A DNA stretch of 64,000 nucleotides. It comes from Lepeophtheirus salmonis. Taxonomy: Eukaryota; Arthropoda; Copepoda; Siphonostomatoida; Caligidae. The position numbers and the translations under genes are program-made. This document shows positions 35,394 to 46,609 of the stretch, in pieces; the stretch's first letter is position 1; each line of letters begins with the position of its first letter. A model generated the notes under the pieces. That model did no database searches and was not told where the DNA came from. It saw only the letters and a program-made list of their open reading frames with translations. The stretch is taken from NCBI RefSeq assembly GCF_016086655.4, contig NC_052133.2, forward strand, positions 50,398,383 through 50,462,382, in the 5' to 3' direction.

Positions 35394-36035
35394 TATACCG
35401 AGTGGTCCATTAAAAATCTGAACACTTTGACTTTTAAGCTTCAACAAGATATAATTTATTAATTAACAATAGCATTTTAGTACATAAATAGATGTGTGTC
35501 TGATCTCTCTTAATCATAAATGTAGCCACCCTTAGTGGTTATTGATGGCTTCCAGGCCGTGGCGGAAGGACTTGCACCAGCTACAGATGTAGTCCTCTGT
35601 CATGGCGTCCCAGTGCTGGATGAAAATGGCTTTGAGGGCCTCGGTGTTTGGATAAAATTCACTGCAGACCTTCCCCTCGACATGAGCCCTAAAGGTGTAG
35701 TCGAGGGAGTTGGCATAAGGGCTGTAGGGAGACAAAAGTGTCTAAAAAGAGTTTTAAGAACTCAAAAAAGTCTTGCAACGGAGCACAAGGCTCTTTCCAT
35801 ACACTTTTTTTATATTTCTCTGGATAGCTGGTGTGAAGCCCCAAGATCTCTTGCATGTGCCCTCATGGACTTGAGTGGATTGGACTGGGCAGTTTTCTTT
35901 TACTCTTCCAGGTCCATATTGGCCTTTTTGATAGAGCCCTTCTTCCCTCCAACGTTTTGGGCTTGCTAACAGCGTTAATGGGGGACCTGGAGACGCCCAA
36001 CTGCTTAAGTGCGCGAATGGAGCTCAATTTTGAAT
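35394..36035 (-). mobile_element. Tc1-type element, shared internal-deletion form, copy 2
   Basis: Begins with TACCGAGTGGTCCATTAAAA (terminal repeat). It then encodes on the minus strand SPYSPYANSLDYTF and HVEGKVCSEFYPNTEALKAI, the same junction near 35,730-35,760, and the HTH part. The 5' terminal repeat is lost near 36,035. The 144-codon plus-strand frame across it is antisense. Confidence 0.7.
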
Positions 36036-36039
36036 TAGT

Positions 36040-36960
36040 AAGTGTTTATATTTGAATGCACTATTTGGTATGGGATGAGCAAACTGAAAAAATATATTCT
36101 TTGCAAGGTGGTGCGATAGTCTGTAGCTTGTTGTTTTAACTAGTTTTGCTATATATATCGACTTTGAACAAACTCATATATTTTATCTTTATTATTCACA
36201 AGAATGATATTGTCAACCAAAAATAAATAAAACAAACAAACGTTACCAAAAATTATACTTCCACGTGATTTTTAAATTATCGACTTCCATATAAAAAGAC
36301 TATGTTAATAGTCTTAAAAAAGCGTCTAAATATGTTATTAGATTATCCATGTTGTTTCTATTACATTGTCGTGAAAAACATTGATTCAACTTAAGAACCA
36401 TCTAGCGAGTAAAAAATAATATTTGAAAACACGGCACATAGTGTCCCTTGATTCACATACCAATACGGTATAAGGAAAAAAAGGAGGATACTATTCAGGG
36501 AGTATTAAATAAAAATATGTGAAATCTCCACGGTGTTTAGTTCAGCTCATATTAAAAAACAAAAAGAGGGAAGTACTTTATATAAAATTTAAAGAAAATC
36601 AATTTTACTTTAGATGAGGTTTATTTACTCTATAACAATCCAACCAATCTCTATTTTAATATAATAGAAGAGGGGAATTCTACGTAGAATAATAGTGATT
36701 TCTTATGTCACGTGGAAAAAAGATAAAGTAACGTCATATCTCGTATCTCATAAGCTACAATATGTAGCCTAGGAAATCTCCTTTAGCTAACATGTACGTT
36801 TTGTCACTTTATTTTATATCTTATGGTGTGGATCAGGGTGTTGCTAGCTTTCATCATTTGAGCAGGTGATTTGGGAAAAAAATTATCGACAACTTTAAAT
36901 AATTACTTGTACAAATAGGTGTATTATATATTAGTAAAGGGTGCCCACGTTGAGCGATAA
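36040..36960. other. Intergenic DNA, nothing recognised
   Basis: AT-rich on both strands with no clear open frame or repeat ends. Confidence 0.4.
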
Positions 36961-36964
36961 ATAG

Positions 36965-37090
36965 AGGGGAAAGAAACAAAGAATGACGGTAGAAGAAAAG
37001 AAACAGAGAGAGGGATGAAGAAAGATACAAAGGGAGAAGAGAGATAGACAGAAGGAGAGAGATATAGAAAGAAAAAAGGAGAATTAGGCT
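36965..37090 (+). repeat. Polypurine (GA-rich) tract
   Basis: About 125 bases that are almost entirely A and G on the plus strand (GAAAGAAACAAAGAATGACG through GAGAGAGATATAGAAAGAAA). Such a tract can adopt triplex structure; no function is claimed. Confidence 0.7.
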
Positions 37091-37428
37091 CTATTTCGTT
37101 CCAAAACAGGCTCTTAATAACCTCAGGGGGCCAAAAATATCATCAGAACATACTTGGTTATTTTATACGTCTACTTGCAAAATTTCAGACAGATCTATTC
37201 AACCATTTTAGACTCCATATGTGATAATACCAAAAACTGACATATATATAAATATAAGATTTGATGAGAGGGGGCTTCAGAAACTATTAAAGGCGCTAGA
37301 GACGCTACTGGCGTGGATTATATGCTATAAGCAAAGAGGTGATAAGACCTTTGAAAAATAAAGAAACCAACATATGTACCTAAATTATTTTCACAAAGGT
37401 ACGGAACCTGGGTAAAAAAATAACAAGC

Positions 37429-37534
37429 ATTCCTAGGAATGGGATGTTTGTATATAGAGTATTAGGAGAATTTCTAATTTAATTTAATAATTTAAGCTGT
37501 CATTTTTCACTACAAACATCCCATCCCTAGTAAT
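37429..37534. repeat. 106-bp inverted-repeat element
   Basis: ATTCCTAGGAATGGGATGTT (24-base arm, 37,429-37,452) pairs with the inverse of 37,511-37,534; 22 of 24 positions match. No target duplication was identified. Possibly a miniature element or hairpin. Confidence 0.6.
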
Positions 37535-37919
37535 GTTGTGAACTTTAAAATGATAAAGTTGAATACAAAAAAGGATTGAATAATTTGATTATTTGTTGAC
37601 TATATTCCCAAAATTAATCTTGATAACAAGGAAAGATTAAAAGCTTGCATTTAGCAAAGTTGGAATGTAATTGATATTACAATTAAAAGGGAATAAATTA
37701 ATTAGTGAATTTTGGAAATATAGATAAATTCATAAAATTTTATTATTTTATATCTTTACATCATACTGATAATTCCCGGGCTAAACAAAGAAAACAATTT
37801 TATTTACTTGTTCAAAATTGGTTTTATGTATATATTCTATTTAGTTCCTATAGCACTTTTCAAGCCATGGCTTAGCTTGATCGGTTTGTTTTCCATTCAA
37901 GATGGAGTCTATAATTAAA

Positions 37920-38080
37920 ACACAAATTTGTTTTGATCCATTGTTTCAAAAATAACAAAAGTAACGTCACACTTAGGAAATAACTCACAAACTAAAAAAC
38001 AGCTGTCTTTTGAAGGTTGGTACTAACTAAAAATGATGTGATTAAACAAAATACCGCCATTTCTGTGTCCAGCACGATAC
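37920..38080 (+). repeat. Dispersed repeat family D, copy 2
   Basis: GATCCATTGTTTCAAAAATA, ATAACTCACAAACTAAAAAA, TTTTGAAGGTTGGTACTAAC and TAAAAATGATG match 17,350-17,505 in reverse. Confidence 0.6.
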
Positions 38081-38084
38081 TTTT

Positions 38085-38770
38085 TAGCCAATGAGGTATT
38101 TTTCGGAATTTGATTTTATCTTTGATCCACACTAATAAACTATTGAGCAATCAGAACTTATTTATCCGATTACAAATTCTCCACCAAACTAAAGTTTCAA
38201 ATTTTGTTATGAGATTGAGCGTAGTAGTTATGATATATAATTATTAAAATATGAATGAACAAAAAATATATTTGAAACTCTGCGATTAACATAATAATTA
38301 AATGAAATATTATTAATTATATGGTTTGGCAAATTGAGCCCTTTAAATGTTGATTTGGAAGATCTTCTTCCTGTTTTAATGATTAGCTGTATCTTAGTGG
38401 GAGGGGAGGGAGGGGGAATGAAGTTATAAAAGTTCTTCCTTAGTACATATTTAAATTTTAATTAAATCGATTAAAAACTTCTTTTTTTTTATTCATAGCG
38501 ATGTTATAATTATCATCATTTATCCATCCATATCCTTATCTCTTCTAAAACACTATATAATACAAATTATAAGTATACAAAGGTAGGTACATAATTTAGC
38601 GTTGAGTTTTGGTTTGAAGATCCTAGACAGGTCTGTGCAGAGCAGTTGATGGGATTTTTTTCTTAAGAGATGTGCATTGTCTGAGGGAAAAGGCTTGACT
38701 TTTTGATAAGAAACAAAAATAGTAAACTTTTGCGAAAATGAGAAGGAGCACAACATTGAGGCTTTATTGA
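38085..38770. other. Intergenic DNA, nothing recognised
   Basis: AT-rich with a GGGAGGGGAGGGAGGGGG run at 38,399-38,416 that could form a G-quadruplex. No genes seen. Confidence 0.4.
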
Positions 38771-38774
38771 TGCA

Positions 38775-39320
38775 TCTTTCTATTATAAAAATGATTTCCT
38801 TTGGCTGCTACCTTGCCCTCCAACCTGGTCCTAAAGGTCCCGCAGCACTTCTTGATGAAGGCCTCTGAGGTCATCCAAATTTATGTGAGGGGTAGTACAG
38901 GTTCTTTCCTTGACTATACCTAAAATGACAAAGTCAAGGAGTGTACAGCCTTAAGAGGAGGATGGTCAAACTGACGTTCATATTTTAACTAAATCAACCA
39001 TTTCTAGCCTCTCTTGTGTCAGTTGGCCTTGGTTTCTGTTGAAAGCAGTTGCCGATGTCATACAACATAAAAGGCCTTCCCCAAATCCTTAACTAATCAC
39101 TAACACTGAGAGCCTTGGCATGCTGCCTCATCAACTTTGCCAGACTTCCGGTGATCACGGTGTCCAAGTCCTCCTTGATCCCGATTTTCAGGCATATCTC
39201 CCTGGCAGGATACCTCTGCAGGCTCTGATATGAGGCAAGATGCTTTTAATCTTGTAAACAAGATTCTGGGATCACCCTTCGACCTTCATCTTATATATTT
39301 ATAATAAGCCCATTTATTAT
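38775..39320 (-). mobile_element. Tc1/mariner-type relic, internally deleted
   Basis: Reading the minus strand, ASYQSLQRYPAREICLKIGI (HTH-like) and LAKLMRQHAKALSVSD precede scattered pieces. MTSEAFIKKCCGTFRTRLEG followed by KVAAKGNHF matches the C-terminal FIxKxCxxFRxRLExxVxAxGGH pattern. The catalytic core is not readable. Confidence 0.5.
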
Positions 39321-39329
39321 AATAGTAAT

Positions 39330-40050
39330 TATATAACGGTGCTGATAATTATTGGGAGTAACACCCCCCCATGATGAAAGCTAGCATATCTCCTGACATG
39401 TACACACATTAGAAATACGTAACTCTTCTTAAGTGTGCAGGTAAGGAAGAAAATCGTTTCATAAAGTCAAATAAAAAAACAATCAATATTTTAATTTCAG
39501 TCCACGGTATGACATTGCAGACTCATTGGAATTATTGGTCCAAATCGCTCTAGAAAAATAACCAAACACCAAACCGAAGTTATCCGTTTTGGAATGAATT
39601 TCAAGACTAGTAAATATTATGTACCTAACCTAAGATAATATTACAAAAACTTTTTGTTGTATTTTTGCAAAATCGCAATTAAGTACATACTTTACCCAAA
39701 TTGCATTTTAAAGAATAACAATATTTTTTATATAAACTATTTTTAAAGCTTATCATGCAATGAATATATTGATGCTCTGCCCTTGTTAAAGTTTTTCATG
39801 TCAAAAAGTACTTATCTAACATTTAACCATGAAATTTAATGAAGACTTTTTTTCTAATTTTTTCTTCTTTTTTTTTTTGCAAACCTAGGGGTCAATATTT
39901 TTGACAAATTTCAATATATTACATCTATGATTTTGCTTGTCTTCATAAATTAATACTGTTCATTCTTTCCTTTATCTAAATACTTTCAAAGTTGAAAAGG
40001 TCGACTATTGCAAACGTTCTTTAAATACCAACACAATTTGGTCTTCATTC
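39330..40050. other. Intergenic DNA, nothing recognised
   Basis: No coding or repeat signals above background on either strand. Confidence 0.4.
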
Positions 40051-40054
40051 TATA

Positions 40055-40740
40055 ACTGGACTAGGTATGCCCGGCGTTGCCTGGACATTAAGAAATTAAA
40101 ATTAATTAAGATATCTTCTGCTTAATATGAAACAAAAAAAAGACTGTATAATTTTAAGAATGGTTAGTTTTATGAGTATTGATATACTAATCTATAGGCA
40201 TTACAAGCATTTTTCTTTCCGCGAGGAGGAAATGGTTGTATAATTTGGGTTCAGACGCCAACTGGTAGTCTCACAGCTACTTCACTGAGCTCAAAGAATC
40301 CTCCAAATATCCTGCAATACACCCTTGTTCTCATGTTGTACAGGTGAAGTACTGAGTTTAAACTGACCCGCCGCCGCATTTCTTTGCACCAAGAACCCTT
40401 ACTAATATCCTAGAATACACGCCCACCCACAAGTTGTCTATATGAGTTACAGGTCCTTGAAGCAGGTTTAATTTTTCCACTGCCGCTTCTCTGAGCATCA
40501 AGGAATCCTTCTAATATCCAAAATAAGTCCCGGCCCTAAGGTCGTACAGATGAAGTACTAAAAAAAATACTATTTAAAGGCCATCATGGCCTCGACTACC
40601 AAAAAAATTGTTGTCAGAGCCGTTTCTGAATCCTTAAGAACCTACATAATCAATTTTAGGAAATCCTTTCATTGGTTTGGCCATGATTAAAGGACGAACC
40701 ACACACACTGACATTCACATTTAATATATATATATGTTGC
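40055..40740 (-). repeat. Dispersed element containing three about 105-bp tandem units
   Basis: Starts near GCCCGGCGTTGCCTGGAC and ends in CACACACTGACATTCACATT plus a TATATA run, features I have seen at the ends of a common invertebrate repeat (resemblance from memory). At 40,258-40,560 three tandem units recur, aligned on CTCAAAGAATCCTCCAAATA, ACCAAGAACCCTTACTAATA and ATCAAGGAATCCTTCTAATA, about 105 bases apart. The same unit appears inverted at 47,335-47,590. Confidence 0.6.
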
Positions 40741-40744
40741 AACT

Positions 40745-42505
40745 TTTCTTTCAAAAAAAATCGAAGGGAAAAAAAAAGTTCAAAATCAGTAAATAATTGT
40801 TAGCAAATTATTATCAACAGAGGACTATTTCTCAAATATATTATTAATAAAGCAAGGTTTATCTTTATGTATGAATGTCTGAAAAATAGTTACTTTAATG
40901 ATTGTATATGATGCTCCCTGATGTATATCATAAACATATTTTGATCTAAGAAATGTACAATGTAGTCGTACTTATGAACTATTGCAGGCTTGTGCATACA
41001 GCATCGAGCGTGTATAGAAGTTGCACTCTAGATAGTCCTTGCTCAAATGAATACACATGAAAATAAAAATAACAGTTATTTTTTAAAGCTATGTTGTGTT
41101 AAAAGGTCTTCCTTGTACTTTAGTATAAAGAATATTATCCCAAAAGGTGGAATAAAATAAAAAAATAAAATAAAAACTTGTGACGTGACAAAGCTCTAAA
41201 TCCACTTTTAGTGAAATAAAATTGTGTAAAATAGTTATGTAATTGAAAAAGTTGGAAAGAATGTTGTAACTGGCTAACAACTTCCAGGAGTCATGCTTCG
41301 GATTTTTATTCTTTCTCTTAAATATTGTTCGAAGATCGAATTTTTTTTTTTTTGATTTGACATATCATGAGTTTTTAGCAGTTTTGATAGTATTTTTTTA
41401 TACATAGGATTCTAGGTAATTTTTTTATAGATAACCCCGGTTCATTTTTGACTTTGACTTGTATATGTACATTCTCTTAATCTATTATTTTTTGGCATTT
41501 CAAAAATTATCTCAAAATGGTAGAGATGCTTAAAATACTACTATAGATATAAAATTATAACCACGACAAATATTATAGTTTTATAAGTATTGAAGTTCAA
41601 AAATATATATTATATTTAATAAACAGTTTAGGCGTAATCACTTATTGCTGTCTACAATCAAGGAATGCTTATAAAAATATGCACAAAAAAAAAGAGTTTT
41701 TCTTCATACATACTTAGAAATGAAAATTGTACTAAGCAAATTTACTAAAATTATGCATTTGTGTTCTACTTACCACTAATTCTGACGATGATTTCTAAAT
41801 TCAGGGGTAACTGTGTCATTCTAGAAATCATGGGTAGATGAAGTACCTGCTTTTGGTTTGAAACGAATTTTCAATGTATGAAGACCATAAATTATTTCAG
41901 AAATGTGATCCTTTGTTACTCGAAAGAAGAAAAAGAAAAAAAAAATAACTTTACATTTATCAGCCATGACACAAACATGCTTGTCTTTTTTGACCTTTTT
42001 CCATAAAAGTTTTCCAATAAATCATAATCACGGTGCTTTATACATAGGTATATTAAACATTCAAAGTGGTCCGAGGGATGTATAAAATATACACAATGTA
42101 CATATGTTGGACATACATAGGTATGACTTAATCAAGTTTTGGTTTTCCACAGTGTGCAGTTTTTTCCCCGTCTTGAAATAGTATACCTACTAATGAACGG
42201 ACTAAGTGATTTATCAGAAAACCCACATAGGTGACAACTTCTATATATATATGCAATGTATATAAGTTAGGGAGAACCTTAATATTTTAAATTGTTTTTC
42301 TTTGTGAGGCATGGGATTTTGGTAGACATTAGTACTATAACTATCATAATAATTTTTGTTTCGAAAATATTGGGCAGAAGTTCTTCATAATGGATTTGAA
42401 ATTTGCACTTATGTATAAGAAAGGTTGTGTGATTTGAATAATATACCACTCAAGTTAGACTATTGGTACTCGGAAATGCACTGAATCATATACGCATAAC
42501 AGGTG
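40745..42505. other. Intergenic DNA; candidate splice-flanked frame at 41,774-41,831 (minus)
   Basis: The minus strand has AAAAGCAG then an ATG frame MISRMTQLPLNLEIIVRIS ending at GTAAGT. It is short and unconfirmed. Elsewhere AT-rich sequence without features. Confidence 0.25.
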
Positions 42506-42513
42506 CTCTAGGT

Positions 42514-43031
42514 TAGTGGGTCCCAAACTTTTTTGAGTTCAACTCTTAAACTCCGATACCTTTCATTGAGAAACGAATATAAAAATTAGAGTGTATTTTC
42601 TGGAAATAGATTATTTAAAGCCCCTATCAGCCCTATATAGTTCAAAATTAATCTAAAGCTGCTTTAGACGACTATGGTTTCTCACTCATCACAAAAATGC
42701 AGAATTCCTAAAGTGTTTTAGAACAAAAATCTGTTTTTAGTATTTGGTCACATGAAAGTTTGATAAGTGCATCTTCTATATTAGACGACAGAAGATTAGC
42801 TGTGGCGGTGAAGGGGGATATCCAATTATGTATTTGTGAAAAACTATCTTCTGGGAAATACTTTCAAAAAATCATCCAGAAGATATTTATAAAAAATATG
42901 TGTGTCGTCGTTGTTTCAGTTTTGATGCCAATCAAAGTAATATAAATTCATACTATATCTTTTTTTTTTCTTGAAAATCATCCCCTCTTTGTGTCCTGCA
43001 ACCCTCGCGATCATCACTTTGATAACCACTG
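42514..43031. mobile_element. Non-autonomous hAT element with near-perfect 8-bp target duplication
   Basis: Left end TAGTGGGTCCCAAACTTTTT; the right end reversed reads CAGTGGTTATCAAAGTGATG. Flanks CTCTAGGT (42,506-42,513) and CTCTAAGT (43,032-43,039) are 8-bp direct repeats with 7 of 8 matches. The 518-bp interior has no transposase frame. Confidence 0.65.
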
Positions 43032-43039
43032 CTCTAAGT

Positions 43040-43500
43040 GATCCTTTGATTGGTTGGCTTATAAAATTTACATTAAAATCATTTCTTGATGAAAATATGG
43101 CGTATTTTCTCTTTCCTGGATTCCATTTTTGAGACGCACTCAAACAATACTGAGTCAACAATCACAAAACTGTCTGAAAAGTTTTTTTAGCACGAAATCT
43201 TATCTTTCTAACGCCATCTAGCATTGGCCTATTCCACTTATACAACGTGAGATACACATTACCAAAGTTATCTTTTGGAAAAATAATAGATTACTTTTTC
43301 CTACAACTATTAATTTTGAGACTGAAAACTTTTCTAACCTCAAAGTAGCGTTATTTTTTTAAAGAAAATAACTATCTTTATTATTTTGGAAAAACACACA
43401 ACCTCTCCCATAAATCATTGTCACTTTTTAAATCGATATTGAAAAATTTCTTCAAAAGATTTTTAACAATCTATAAGTATTTCAACAATCTTTTTTCAAA
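43040..43500. other. Intergenic DNA; mariner-like end at about 43,165-43,230
   Basis: CTGTCTGAAAAGTTTTTTTA followed by CTAACGCCATCTAGCATTGG resembles the mariner end at 51,080-51,150 read in reverse. A family-B end fragment lies at 43,380-43,440. Confidence 0.3.
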
Positions 43501-43790
43501 TGTCACGCCCGTTCAAAGGGTGTGGGCTGGAGAGGCTCTAAGCCTTTAAATATCCAAATTTCCCAAAAAAATAATTCTTCAATTGTTTTTTCTTCAAAAT
43601 AATTTAATATTTCACATTCCATTTTTGAAACTTTGTTGCAAAAAAATAGTTTTTTGTGAACAGATGTAGATTTGTAGAAAAGGATTTCGAAAAGTTTAAT
43701 TTTGAAATTTTTTGTGTATAGCTATGAATTTTATTTAATTTATTGAAAAAAAAAAAATGATTTTTTTTTAAACGCCCGGAATGTCTACCA
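43500..43790. repeat. Family G element, short copy
   Basis: CACGCCCGTTCAAAGGGTGT and GGGCTGGAGAGGCTCTAAGC at the left, an AT-rich body, and AAACGCCCGGAATG at the right mark a short family-G copy. Confidence 0.5.
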
Positions 43791-44234
43791 AAGTCTAATG
43801 ACTCACAAAAAAACCATTTAAAAAAATTGGGATCGCCCTAATGTGCATACGCAGGATTAAGTAAGTACAACAATGTTTGTTTATATATCTTACATAATAA
43901 ATAACTTGATTTTTTTGAATTTGTATATTATTGTACAATGAACATGAATGTTTGTTTTGAGTAAAGTTAAATGAATAGGTAGATATAATCTTTATGATTA
44001 TCCTTGAAAGCATTTCTACACAATGGTATCATAAAAAATATGAACCAATCCTAGAGTTGTACAAAATATGACCTAATAATTGTGTCAGATTTTTCCTAGT
44101 CGTCAATATGAGTAGTTGTTTTTTCTCAATGCCTACGTTCCTATGTACAACACTTTAGAGAGCCTACAAAGTAAAAATGTTTTTTACAACATCTATTGTG
44201 CGTGTACACGTCTAAGTTTATATATATATACATA

Positions 44235-45058
44235 CCGAATGGTCCATTAAAATCTGAACACTTTGTATTTTAAACTTTAACAAGATATAATTCATTAAAT
44301 AATAGTAGAATTTCAACAAAATTATTTCTATAAATAGATGTGTGTCTGAGCTTCTTAATCATTAATGTAGCCATCCTTAGTGGCAATGATGGCTTCCAGG
44401 TGACGGTGGAAGTTCTAACACCTACGGCCAATGTATTCCTCTGTCATTACACTCAAGTGCTGGCCGACAGTAGCTTTCAGGCCCGCGGTGTTTTGATGAC
44501 GAACACGACAGACCTTCCCCTCAACATGCATCCAAAGGGTGTAGTCGAAGGGGTTGGCATCAGAGCTGTAGGTGGGTCAAAAGTGTCAAAAAATAGTTCA
44601 AAAGAGTCATGCAACGGAAGAGATGGTTCTCTACCCTCACAAGGCTCTTTCCACACACTTTTTGATAGCTCTCTAGACAGTCTGGTGTGAAACTCCGGGA
44701 TCTCTTGCATGGGCTCTCATGGACTATAGGAGATTGGCCTGGGCTATTTTCTGCAACTCTCAGTATCCGGTTGTACCTTTTTGACAGAGCCTTTCTTCTT
44801 TTCCAACGTTTCAGACTTGCTGACGGCGTAGAAGGTGGTCTTGGAGACGCCCAGCGTCAAGGAGTGCGCAAATAGAAATTTGTTGATCACGTTCAAGTAT
44901 CATTTTCTCAACTTGTACGTAAGCTAGAGAGCTCAGGTTTGTCTTGTTTTGTAACTAATTATTTATGCTTTAATATATCGAAATGTGAATTAATTCCAAT
45001 CATTCAAACTTCATTATTTATTGAATAAGTATGTATTCAGATTTCACTGGACCATCCC
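44235..45058 (-). mobile_element. Tc1-type element, shared internal-deletion form, complete copy 3
   Basis: Best copy of the family: 824 bp between TA dinucleotides. Terminal repeats are CCGAATGGTCCATTAAAATC and, at the far end in reverse, GGATGGTCCAGTGAAATCTG. The minus strand encodes N-terminal HTH text (MRAHARDPGVSHQTV, RAIKKCVERAL). Within about 60 bases it runs into SSDANPFDYTLWMHVEGKV, NTAGLKATVGQH and HLEAIIATKDGYIND with a stop. The roughly 130 codons with the first two catalytic residues are absent, and several stops remain. Non-autonomous. Confidence 0.8.
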
Positions 45059-45059
45059 T

Positions 45060-46015
45060 AATATATAAATAATATCAGGCGAAGTGTTACCCTCAAAAAT
45101 ATCATTTATATATGTTTACATATATTCTTAGACGTATACACGCACGATATATGTGGTAATCCCCCTTAAGGTAATCAGTGGATTCTTGATGAAGGGCCAA
45201 GATCACAAGTGCCCAACAAAAATTGTAGAAGGAAGACGAAAGATACTCGAACTCAACATGAAGTGAACACAGCTGAATCCTTTAGTAATTATGAAAAGCC
45301 CCTTCACTCACTCACACCAAAAATGTTGCCGTATCCTCTCTTTATGCTACATTATCGAATGCAATTGTCGAAAAATGCTTGTGTCGTTGGTTTAAATCAG
45401 AGCTTCTTTTCAACTTATCCGTTACTGCCCCAAAATAATTACCCTGTCTGTAATGGCTGAGTGCATCATTCTAGGAGCCTATAATGTAGACATGAGTCCT
45501 TGTGACTGGCTTATTGCAACATTGCCTATACTTCTAAAAGTGAGTTCTTAATTGTAGAAATCCAAGCAATTTTGTGTGCAGTGAAGGTTGTTGAAAGTAT
45601 AGTTTCCTCAGACTTGGAGTCTCTCATGTTCAAGCAAATATTAGTCCTAAAACATTTCAAGGATTTTGGATATCTTATACAATTAAAAATTGTAAAAAGT
45701 GTATCAGAGTTTTTCTAGCTGTCATTCTGAAACAAAGATAGATACGAGGGCCACAATATACAATTGTTTATTAAGATACAAATTAGTCGAGAGCCCCTTC
45801 CAAGGTATCATTGTATATTATTTGATCTCTGGGATTAAAGGTGAATTAATTATAACTGGAAAGTCACCCGAAGAAATAAGTCGATTGGCTACCTTTTTAT
45901 TACACTATCAAAGTAAATCAGACTTGAATATTATTTATCTAGTCGGAATTGCCGATTATTAATGTAGAAAAAACAAACAAATATGACGTCATATTATACC
46001 ATTTTGTGTCAGCTG
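45060..46015 (+). other. Unclassified open frames next to the CDK5 duplicate
   Basis: Plus-strand frames 45,209-45,460 (83 codons) and 45,699-45,962 (87 codons, with LRYKLVESPFQGIIVYYLI) are less AT-biased than background. An open stretch from about 45,544 (FLIVEIQAILCAVKVV) lies in another frame between them. They could be remains of a coding sequence or element, but I recognise no family and see no convincing splice pattern. Confidence 0.3.
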
Positions 46016-46016
46016 A

Positions 46017-46335
46017 TCCCTAAGGGGAAAGAAAAGGAATTTTAATATATTTTACAAATTAAAAAAGCATCACTCCCAAAAAAAAGATGCAAGGAACGTA
46101 TATTTTATCGTGAATCATACAATACCCTCGTGAATCTTTTCCAGCATCCCATACATGTGTATCCTCCAGCAACAACAACAAGGATTGGACAATGAATGGG
46201 TATCACACTTATACAAAAGAGTGAGAACTCAAGTCCAAGAGGGGATGAGGTCTTCATTCAAGAATACGTTACTTTGTTTGAAAGAGACCCTAGAACTTCT
46301 TATAGAATAATTAAGAAAATACATATAATTCATGT
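46017..46335 (-). pseudogene. Degenerate inverted duplicate of the CDK5 5' end (5' UTR, exon 1, intron 1)
   Basis: Reading the minus strand, this segment aligns with the region just upstream of CDK5, through exon 1 and intron 1. Over the 88 bases 46,200-46,113 against 58,299-58,386, 73 match by hand count with no gaps. The start codon is changed (ATG to ATA at 46,162-46,160), exon 1 carries several missense changes (IHMYGMLEKIHEG against MQKYEKLEKIGEG), and the donor GTATTG is kept. Intron 1 is 106 bp here against 93 bp, and the T-rich acceptor ending CCCTTAG is kept. Homology stops within a few bases of the acceptor, so no kinase domain follows. The family-B repeat that lies upstream of CDK5 is also carried along (46,320-46,605). 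Confidence 0.8.
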
Positions 46336-46605
46336 CGTAATCATTATTGTATCACGCAGCCTTTCAAACGATAAAAAAAGGATACAGCCAAAAAATCAGT
46401 TGTTAGTTAGCCTTTTTTTTTAAGCTATGATATTATTATTTAAAGCGTGTATAGAATTGTCAATAGATTAACAAGGATCACTCTAATTCAACCAATCAAC
46501 GTTCAGAACACTGATAAGGAGAGAAAAAGCAGAAACATCGACAGCTGATAACAAAATCCACTGTTTATTTTGTTGTTAGTGAGGTAAGGCTGTGTTCTAG
46601 TTATA
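46320..46605 (+). repeat. Dispersed repeat family B, near-complete copy
   Basis: Carries the family blocks in order: a TGTATCACGCAGCCTTTC end, an AATCAGTTGTTAGTTAGCC block, CAACCAATCAACGTTCAGAA, and ACATCGACAGCTGATAACA with a terminal TTGTTAGTGAGGTAA. It adjoins the CDK5-like pseudo-exon in the same relative arrangement as at the real CDK5 gene. Confidence 0.7.
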
Positions 46606-46609
46606 GTTC

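Noticed and set aside
35535..35969. 144-codon plus-strand open frame
   Set aside because: Antisense of the Tc1-type element; the real motifs (HVEGKVCSEFYPNTEALKAI and others) are on the minus strand.
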